Origin: CAYRSS01 sp964426945
GTDB lineage: Bacteria > Planctomycetota > Phycisphaerae > UBA1845
DNA: 64,000 bases
Assembly (NCBI GenBank): GCA_964426945.1
Contig: CAYRSS010000016.1
Span: 24,159 to 88,158 of the forward strand
Direction: 5' to 3'
Position 1 is the first letter of the stretch; every line of letters starts with the position of its first letter. This document shows positions 57,465 to 64,000 of this stretch, in pieces. Under the pieces are notes generated by a model. That model had not been told where the DNA came from. It worked only from the letters and a program-made list of their open reading frames with translations, and did no database searches. Made by a program: the position numbers and the translations under genes.

Positions 57465-60295
57465 AGCGCGTGCTGGTTGTCGACGATCAGGCCGAGAACC
57501 TCTATCTGCTGCGTGCCCTGCTGGAGGGCCACGGCTACGCCGTGGACTCGGCCTGCAACGGCGCGGAGGCGCTGGCGCTCGCCCGGAAACAGCCACCCGA
57601 TGTGGTCGTGTCGGACCTGATGATGCCCGTGCTCGACGGCTACATGTTGCTGCGCGAGTGGAAGGCGGATCCGGGGCTCTTGTCGATCCCCTTCATCGTC
57701 TACACAGCCACCTATACCGACGCGCAGGACGAGCGGCTGGCTCTGGACCTCGGCGCTGACGCATTTCTCTTGAAACCCACCGAACCGGAGGTCCTCATCG
57801 CGCGACTGACGGAGATCCTCGACCGGACTACTGCGACTCCTTCGGCCAACCGGCCATCGGCCGACGAGGACCGCTTCCTGCTGGGCTATTCGCGTGCGCT
57901 GATCCGCAAGCTGCAGGAAAAGTCGGCGATGCTCGAGCAGGTCAACCGGGACCTGGAGCGCGACATCGCTGCGCGCCAGGCCGCGGAAGTACATCTGGAG
58001 GGCACCCGCGCCCAGTTGTCGAGCCTTGTCGATTCGGTCAGCGGGGTGCTGTACGAAGCGGATGCAGAGACGCTCCGATTCAGCTTCGTCAGCCCGCAGG
58101 CCGAGCGACTGCTCGGGTTTCCGCTCTCGCGATGGACAGAAGATCCTGTTTTCTGGGCCAGTCGACTGCACGCGGACGATCGCGATCGTGTGATGCAGGC
58201 AGCGCGCGAGGCGTTGGCCCAGCGCGACCGCCACGTCTGCGAGTACCGCCTGATCGCGGCGGACGGGCGCGTCGTCTGGATCCGCGACCTGCCGACTTTC
58301 GCCGACGAACCCGGCCAGTCGGTGCGTCGCCGAGGCCTGCTGATCGACATTACCGAGCAGCGGCAGGCCGAGGCCGACCGCCAGGCGAGCGAGGAACGAT
58401 TCCGGCTTGTGGCTCGCGCGACGAATGACGCGATCTGGGACTGGGACCTGGTCACGCAGTCGCTGTGGTGGAGCGAGGGGTTCGAGTTGCTGTTCGGCTT
58501 CCGGCGTGACGAGGTCGAGCCGTCCATCGAGTCCTGGTACAACCGCGTCCATCCCGACGACAAGCAGGGCGTTCTCGACGGCGTTCACCGGGTCATCGAC
58601 GGCGGTGGCAGCAGCTGGGCCTACGAGTATCGCTTCCTGTGCAAGGATGGCAGCTACGCGTACGTCCTTGATCGCGGTCATGTCATCCACGACGCGGCCG
58701 GCAAGCCCGTCCGCATGGTCGGCGGCATGACCGACATGACGGCGCGGAAACGCAACGAGGAGGAACTGCGGCTTCGCGACCGCGCCATCCAGGCCGTCTC
58801 GCAGGGTATCGTCATTACCGATCCCAACCAGCCGGACAATCCGATTGTGTACGTCAGCACCGGCTTTGAGCGCACCACCGGCTACTCGCGTGTCGAGGCC
58901 CTCGGGCGCAATTGCCGCTTCCTGCAGGGCGAGGACACTGACCAGCGGGACGTGCAGGAACTCCGTGAGGCTGTTGCGGCCGCGCGACCGTGCTCCGTCG
59001 AGATCCTCAACTACCGCAAAGACGGCTCGCACTTCTGGAACCACCTTACGATTTCGCCGGTGCTCGATCCGGACGGCCGTCTGACACATTTCGTCGGCGT
59101 GCAGAACGACGTGACCGAGCGACGACGGCTGGAGGAGCAGTTCCGCCAGGCGCAGAAGATGGAGGCCATCGGCCAGCTCGCCGGCGGCGTCGCGCACGAC
59201 TTCAACAACCTGGTGACGGTCATCGCCGGCTACAGCGAGATCCTGCTATCGAGAACGGATCTTGATCCCTCGATCATCGAGCCGGCCCGCGCGATCAAGG
59301 AGGCCGGCGAGCGGGCCGCCTCGCTCACCCGGCAGTTGTTGGGCTTCAGCCGCCAGTCGATGCTCCAGCCGCGGCTGGTGGACCTCAACGCGGTCATCAC
59401 CGAACTGACCTCGATGCTGCGGCGGCTCATCGGCGAGGACGTGATGCTCTCCACCGTCCTCGATCCCGGGATCAGCCTCGTCCGGGTGGACCCGGGCCAA
59501 CTCGACCAGGTGTTGATGAACCTCGCGATCAACGCCCGTGACGCCATGCCGCGCGGCGGCAAGCTGACCATCGAAACGGCCAACGTCATGCGCACCGACG
59601 AGTACGCCGCCACCCACCTCGACACGCGGCCCGGCCCCCACGTGATGCTCGCCATGACCGACACGGGGCTCGGCATGCCGCCGGAGGTGCAGGCCCGGAT
59701 CTTCGAGCCATTCTTCACAACCAAGGAGATCGGCCGCGGTACCGGGCTGGGGTTGGCGATGGTGTTCGGCATCGTGCAGCAGAGCAGCGGCGGCATTCAT
59801 GTCTACAGCGAGCCCGGCCGGGGCACCACCTTCCGACTCTACTTCCCGGCGGTGGCTGGTGGCGAACTGCCGCCGGCGGAGCCGTCCGTGCGGCCCTCCG
59901 CGCGGGGGACGGAGACGATCCTGCTGGTCGAGGACGAAGCGGGGGTGCGCCGCCTGGCCGAGATGAACCTCATCGAGCAGGGCTACCGCGTGCTCACGGC
60001 GCCCGACGGCCGTTCTGCGCTGGCCCTGGCCGACGCGATGGAAGGGACGATCGACCTGCTGCTGACCGACGTGGTCATGCCCGCGATGAGCGGGCCCGAG
60101 GTGGCGGAGCAGCTCCGCCGGCGCTTCCCGCGAATCCGCGTGCTCTACATGAGCGGATACACAACCGACGCCGTGGTTCGCCACGGGCTGCTGGAGGCGG
60201 AGATGTCGTTTATCCAGAAGCCCTACACGCCGACCGCGCTGGCGAACAAGGTCCGCCACGTGCTGGACGAGGACGCGGAGAAGGTGTCAGGATGA
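57461..60295 (+). CDS. hybrid histidine kinase REC-PAS-PAS-LOV-HisKA-HATPase-REC
   Basis: The 944-residue protein starts with a receiver (D52 in VVVSDLMMPVLDG). Two PAS domains follow (about 190-305 and 315-425: VLYEADAETLRFSFVSPQAE, AIWDWDLVTQSLWWSEGFEL). The LOV domain (about 430-550) has C485 in GRNCRFLQGEDTDQ, NYRKDGSHFWN and VGVQNDVTERR, all the residues expected for FMN-cysteinyl adduct formation. Then come HisKA (H579 in LAGGVAHDFNNLV), HATPase_c (NLAINARDAMPRGG, GTGLGLAMVFGIV) and a C-terminal receiver (D870 in LLLTDVVMPAMSG). It should be a blue-light-sensing kinase. It starts by ATGA overlap with the response regulator. Confidence 0.93.
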   Translation: MKRVLVVDDQAENLYLLRALLEGHGYAVDSACNGAEALALARKQPPDVVVSDLMMPVLDGYMLLREWKADPGLLSIPFIVYTATYTDAQDERLALDLGADAFLLKPTEPEVLIARLTEILDRTTATPSANRPSADEDRFLLGYSRALIRKLQEKSAMLEQVNRDLERDIAARQAAEVHLEGTRAQLSSLVDSVSGVLYEADAETLRFSFVSPQAERLLGFPLSRWTEDPVFWASRLHADDRDRVMQAAREALAQRDRHVCEYRLIAADGRVVWIRDLPTFADEPGQSVRRRGLLIDITEQRQAEADRQASEERFRLVARATNDAIWDWDLVTQSLWWSEGFELLFGFRRDEVEPSIESWYNRVHPDDKQGVLDGVHRVIDGGGSSWAYEYRFLCKDGSYAYVLDRGHVIHDAAGKPVRMVGGMTDMTARKRNEEELRLRDRAIQAVSQGIVITDPNQPDNPIVYVSTGFERTTGYSRVEALGRNCRFLQGEDTDQRDVQELREAVAAARPCSVEILNYRKDGSHFWNHLTISPVLDPDGRLTHFVGVQNDVTERRRLEEQFRQAQKMEAIGQLAGGVAHDFNNLVTVIAGYSEILLSRTDLDPSIIEPARAIKEAGERAASLTRQLLGFSRQSMLQPRLVDLNAVITELTSMLRRLIGEDVMLSTVLDPGISLVRVDPGQLDQVLMNLAINARDAMPRGGKLTIETANVMRTDEYAATHLDTRPGPHVMLAMTDTGLGMPPEVQARIFEPFFTTKEIGRGTGLGLAMVFGIVQQSSGGIHVYSEPGRGTTFRLYFPAVAGGELPPAEPSVRPSARGTETILLVEDEAGVRRLAEMNLIEQGYRVLTAPDGRSALALADAMEGTIDLLLTDVVMPAMSGPEVAEQLRRRFPRIRVLYMSGYTTDAVVRHGLLEAEMSFIQKPYTPTALANKVRHVLDEDAEKVSG

Positions 60296-60416
60296 TCTTC
60301 GGTCGCAGCGGCCGGGGTTGATGGGCGGGCCCTCGGAGCCCGGGTTGTCGTGTGGATCCGGGTGGCGGGGCGGACGGCGCACGCCGTGCCCCCGGCACTC
60401 TGGCTGAGGCAGAGCG

Positions 60417-61889
60417 ATGCTCAAGTTCCTCATGTGGGCCGGAATTGGCTACGCGGCCTGGACGATCATCGCTTATCTGTGGGGTTGGTGGCGCGACCGT
60501 CGGGAGGGCGTTCCGGGGTTCTGGGAGGTCGTCCGGAACCCCGATGCGGCGCTCGAGGTCGAACTCTCCCTTGTCGAGCGTGACCTCGCCGTCGACGCCA
60601 ACACCCGCCTGCCGCCCGGGGAGCTGGTCGAGCGGCTGCTGCTCCCCGGCGAGGAGGGCGACTACGCGGCGCGGGCGATCGAGGCGTACGGGCCGGCGAT
60701 CGTTCCCAGCCTGATCGCCGCGATCGATGATCCGCGCTTCTACGAGGAGATTGCCTACAGCCGCACGATTTCCACGACCCGGCCGGTGTGCGCCGTGCTT
60801 TCGTGCCTGCGGAGTTACCCCGGTGCCGACGCTGTTCCCGCTGTGTCGGCACTGGTCACCCATGAGGACTACCACGTTCGCTGGGATGCCGCCCGGGTCC
60901 TCGGGCTGAGCGGGAGCGAGCAGGCGATCGCGCCCCTCCGCACTTCGCTCGAGGATGAGCACGACTACGTTCGCGATGCGGCGATGACGGGCATCCTGGA
61001 GGCTGCCCAGTCGAATCGAGCGGATGCTGCGTTCGCGTCAGCCATGTTCGACGCCGTGCTGCCGCTGTTGCACCGGCACGATTCAACGGTGTCCGGTGGC
61101 GCGCCCCGCTGCCTGCTGGCGCTCGACCACGAGCGGGCCGCGGCCGTGCTCACGTCGCCTGAGACTCTGCGGAAGGACAGCGAGAACCTGTCGTACATCT
61201 TGAAGGCGCTTCGGGAGGAGGGTGTCTCCGTCAGCGAGGCGCAGTTGCTGGCGCTCGTTCCCGAGCTGGAGGCGGATGCCGACTCGCTTGGAAGCTGCTG
61301 GGCGCTCGCGGAAGCGCTTCGGCTGCTTGCCCGGCATGGTTCGCCGGCCGCGCGGGCGGCGATCAGCCGTGGCGACGCCTCATCCGACGAGAACGTACGC
61401 GAGGCCGCCGCCGAAGCCGCGGCCTGTCTCGCGGGGCTCGAAGATCCGTGGTCGGTGGTGTTCGATCGGGCGAACGCAGAGGGCTTCGCCGCCTTGTCCG
61501 AGCCGCAGCGCAACGCGCTGGCCTATCGCGAGCTGATTGACGAGGTGAATAACGGCGGGCTGGCGCAGTACTTCCTCAATCCGTCGGGCGACCAGTGGCC
61601 GGAGGCCCTGCGGGGGATACAGGCGGTCGGCGCGAGCGACGACGAGGATATCCTGCGGGCGGCTCTGAACCGCTTCGGCCCCCAAGGCCCCAGCGTCGAA
61701 CGCGGCCCGCGCCACAAGCAACTGGCCCGGCTCGCCCGAAAGGACGAACCTTTCGACGACCTCGACACACGCTTCTACGAGCGGTTCCTCGATCGGGAGG
61801 TTCTGCTGCTTCGGTACATGATCGCGCACCCGGAGCACTTCCGACCGGCGGCGTCGCGCACTGACACCATGCGCCAGGACGGGTTATGA
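60417..61889 (+). CDS. HEAT-repeat protein with DUF4375 domain and N-terminal TM
   Basis: The 490-residue protein has one N-terminal TM segment (LMWAGIGYAAWTIIAYLWGW). HEAT-like repeats follow from about residue 75 to 355 (VRWDAARVLGLSGSEQAIAP, VRDAAMTGILEAAQ, VREAAAEAAACLAGLEDPW). The C-terminal DUF4375/DMP19-type domain is LAYRELIDEVNNGGLAQYFL then NPSGDQWPEALRGIQ. It is probably a membrane-tethered interaction protein. No catalytic motif is visible. Confidence 0.8.
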   Translation: MLKFLMWAGIGYAAWTIIAYLWGWWRDRREGVPGFWEVVRNPDAALEVELSLVERDLAVDANTRLPPGELVERLLLPGEEGDYAARAIEAYGPAIVPSLIAAIDDPRFYEEIAYSRTISTTRPVCAVLSCLRSYPGADAVPAVSALVTHEDYHVRWDAARVLGLSGSEQAIAPLRTSLEDEHDYVRDAAMTGILEAAQSNRADAAFASAMFDAVLPLLHRHDSTVSGGAPRCLLALDHERAAAVLTSPETLRKDSENLSYILKALREEGVSVSEAQLLALVPELEADADSLGSCWALAEALRLLARHGSPAARAAISRGDASSDENVREAAAEAAACLAGLEDPWSVVFDRANAEGFAALSEPQRNALAYRELIDEVNNGGLAQYFLNPSGDQWPEALRGIQAVGASDDEDILRAALNRFGPQGPSVERGPRHKQLARLARKDEPFDDLDTRFYERFLDREVLLLRYMIAHPEHFRPAASRTDTMRQDGL

Positions 61890-61971
61890 TGGTCCCGGAA
61901 AGCGCAGGGGACGGTCGCCGCGCGGCGCGCGGGCGGCTCCGGGCGCTGATCCGCCGAGGCCCGTCCGATCG

Positions 61972-63309
61972 ATGACCGAACACCTTGTTTTCCTTTCCAT
62001 ACCGGGCCTGCGCCCCGGCGACATTGAGCGCACCGCGACTCCGACGCTCCACGCGTGGGGTTCCGCGGGGGTGATGCTGCCGCTGACGCCTACTTTCCCG
62101 TGTGTCACGTCGCCCGTGCAGGCGTCGATGCTTACCGGTCGGCCGCCGCGCGAGCACGGCGTCATCGCCAACGGCTTCTACCACCGCGATCGCGACGAGG
62201 TCGAGTTCTGGGTGGCTCGGAACCGGGCCATCGCCGGGGCGCAGACGTGGGACCTGCTGCGGGCGCGTCGCCCGGCGTGGGTCTCCGCGGCGTGGCATGC
62301 GCAGAACATCAAGGATGCCGGGGCGGACTTCCTGGTGACCCCGTCGCCGATTCACGAAGACGACGGCACCACGAAGCTCTGGTGTTACTCCAAGCCCGAA
62401 GCGCTCTATCCGCAACTCCTGGCCGATCTGGGCCATTTTCCGCTGCAGCACTACTGGGGGCCGCTGGCGAACATCGAGTCCACCCAGTGGATCCTGAAGG
62501 GGGCCGCCTGGCTCATCGATCGGCACGCGCCCAACTATCACTGGATCTACCTGCCGCACCTCGACTACGCCGCGCAGAAATTCGGGCCCGACAGTCCGCA
62601 GGCGAAGGCCGCGGTGGCCGATCTGGATCGCGAGCTGGCCGCCTTCGCTGCGCGTGTGGCCGATCAGCCGGCGATGGAGGACGCGGTGTTTCTCGCCGCG
62701 GGGGAGTACGCCCTCACCCCGGTCGTGGCGGCGGTGTACCCGAACCGCCTGCTTCGCGAGGCCGGGCTGCTGGCGGTCCGCGAGGACGGCGGGGGTGAGG
62801 TGGTGGATCTGAAGCGCAGCCGGGCCTTCGCCATGGTCGATCACCAGTTCGCCCACGTGTACATCCGCGGGGCGGATCCGGCGGTGATCCGCCGGGTAGT
62901 GGAGCTGTTCAAGGGTGTGGCCGGCGTCGCCGGGGCGCATGCGGGGCTCGACCGGGCAGCGCTGGGCATGGACCACGAGCGCTGCGGCGAGGTGGTGCTG
63001 GTGTCGGCCGACGACCACTGGTTTGCGTACTACTGGTGGCAGGACGACGCCCGCGCGCCCGCCTTCGCCCGGACCGTCGACATCCACCGCAAGCCGGGTT
63101 ACGACCCGGTCGAGCTGTTCTTCGACCCGAAAACGAAGTCGATCCCACTCGACGCCGGCCTCGTCAAAGGTTCGCACGGCGCCCCCGCGGTGCGCCCCGG
63201 GCAGCAGGCGGCGCTGGTGTGTTCCCGGCCGATCGGGTCGTTGAAAGAGAAGGCGGGTGTCCGCGATGTGGATGTGCAGCGGGTGACGTTCGAGATGATG
63301 GGAGTGTGA
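61972..63309 (+). CDS. alkaline-phosphatase-superfamily (nucleotide pyrophosphatase-like) protein
   Basis: The 445-residue protein has the type I phosphodiesterase/NPP pattern: N-terminal LVFLSIPGLRPGDIE, nucleophile threonine in TFPCVTSPVQASMLTG, HGVIANGFYHR, IYLPHLDYAAQKFGP and a late histidine in KGSHGAPA. The first aspartate (usually DG) is proline and the SDHG motif is GEYAL, so two or three metal ligands are altered. A similar GEY loop occurs, from memory, in EboF-like members. It has no signal peptide, so it is cytosolic. Substrate unknown. Confidence 0.8.
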   Translation: MTEHLVFLSIPGLRPGDIERTATPTLHAWGSAGVMLPLTPTFPCVTSPVQASMLTGRPPREHGVIANGFYHRDRDEVEFWVARNRAIAGAQTWDLLRARRPAWVSAAWHAQNIKDAGADFLVTPSPIHEDDGTTKLWCYSKPEALYPQLLADLGHFPLQHYWGPLANIESTQWILKGAAWLIDRHAPNYHWIYLPHLDYAAQKFGPDSPQAKAAVADLDRELAAFAARVADQPAMEDAVFLAAGEYALTPVVAAVYPNRLLREAGLLAVREDGGGEVVDLKRSRAFAMVDHQFAHVYIRGADPAVIRRVVELFKGVAGVAGAHAGLDRAALGMDHERCGEVVLVSADDHWFAYYWWQDDARAPAFARTVDIHRKPGYDPVELFFDPKTKSIPLDAGLVKGSHGAPAVRPGQQAALVCSRPIGSLKEKAGVRDVDVQRVTFEMMGV

Positions 63310-63363
63310 GGGAGACGGTGCGACCTCGCAACGGCGCGAGTGCGTGATCTCTGCTTGAGTTCA

Positions 63364-63495
63364 GGGAGGGCGAGGCTCCCGCCGAGCCGAGGGGCGCGAG
63401 CGAGGCAGCGTGCGCCTTGCGGCCGGCGGGGTCGACGAGGCCTGCCGGGGGTCACACGCGGTCGAAGGGCGGCTCGGCGGGAGCCTCGCCCTCCC
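63364..63495. repeat. perfect 26-bp inverted repeat with 80-bp spacer
   Basis: Arms 63364-63389 and 63470-63495 are exact reverse complements, with an inner core of GAGGCTCCCGCCGAGCC. The element fills most of the intergenic space between convergent genes (63309 and thiC at 63535). It could be a REP/MITE-like element or a long bidirectional hairpin. The spacer has no ORF. Confidence 0.85.
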
Positions 63496-63534
63496 AAGTG
63501 CTCGCATTCGAGCCGGTCCCGTGGCGCCTCGCGG

Positions 63535-64000
<466 letters not shown>

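Noticed and set aside
57377..59197. 606-residue minus-strand frame opposite the LOV hybrid kinase
   Set aside because: It is antisense shadow of conserved REC/PAS/LOV coding sequence.

Overview
The window is high-GC bacterial DNA, most likely from a planctomycete (Phycisphaerae-like). The pointers are: secreted proteins ending in dockerin-like calcium-binding repeats, a two-part head-to-head hydrocarbon (Ole) gene set, a CrtI/fatty-acid-synthase cluster, a short Hc1-like nucleoprotein, FloA/NfeD genes, and short interspersed inverted repeats. The taxonomic call is an inference from gene content only. No integrase, transposase, phage gene or CRISPR array was found.

Layout. 1-4.3 kb: end of a 2-hydroxyacid dehydrogenase gene, a DUF971 gene, a pseudo-receiver protein with a cysteine-rich tail, mannose-6-phosphate isomerase and a membrane protein. 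4.4-8.1 kb: two divergent secreted proteins with dockerin-type tails, a C12 homopolymer between them, and a dockerin-tail remnant. 8.3-18.8 kb: the main cluster on the + strand, comprising an amidohydrolase-2 protein, OleC, OleD, a KAS II-type condensing enzyme, an acyl carrier protein, two CrtI-type FAD oxidoreductases, a FabZ-type dehydratase, a FabI-type reductase and a phosphopantetheinyl transferase. 18.8-28.2 kb: a secreted phosphoesterase; on the - strand a second FabZ-like protein with a HAD hydrolase and an Hc1-like protein; tRNA-Ala; a TPR glycosyltransferase; a lipoprotein metalloprotease that seems to use a CTG start; then OleA. 28.5-36 kb: an HDOD protein, flagellin, and an NfeD-NfeD-FloA group. 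36.3-43 kb: a complete mrpABCDEFG antiporter operon and a tandem universal stress protein. 43-52.7 kb: a multihaem cytochrome with a dockerin tail, tRNA-Leu, an EF-hand protein, a NERD protein, a DUF433/DUF5615 pair, and a beta-propeller/dockerin gene lying between two identical 219-bp copies of the 3' end of asnS. 52.8-60.3 kb: DinB and a four-gene signalling operon whose last product carries a canonical LOV blue-light domain. 60.4-64 kb: a HEAT/DUF4375 protein, a phosphodiesterase-superfamily protein, a 132-bp inverted repeat and the 3' end of thiC.

The most interesting system is the 8.3-18.8 kb cluster plus oleA at 27.2 kb. It holds a dedicated carrier protein, its own condensation, dehydration and reduction enzymes, two CrtI-like desaturases/isomerases, an enzyme to activate the carrier, and the OleA, OleC and OleD steps of head-to-head condensation. 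The usual OleB beta-lactone decarboxylase is absent, and an amidohydrolase-2 protein with altered metal ligands sits where OleB might be expected. This reads as a route to a highly unsaturated long-chain hydrocarbon or ladderane-like lipid. The product is an inference. The second notable structure is the asnS 3'-end duplication around a secreted-protein gene, which looks like the footprint of a recent insertion or recombination.
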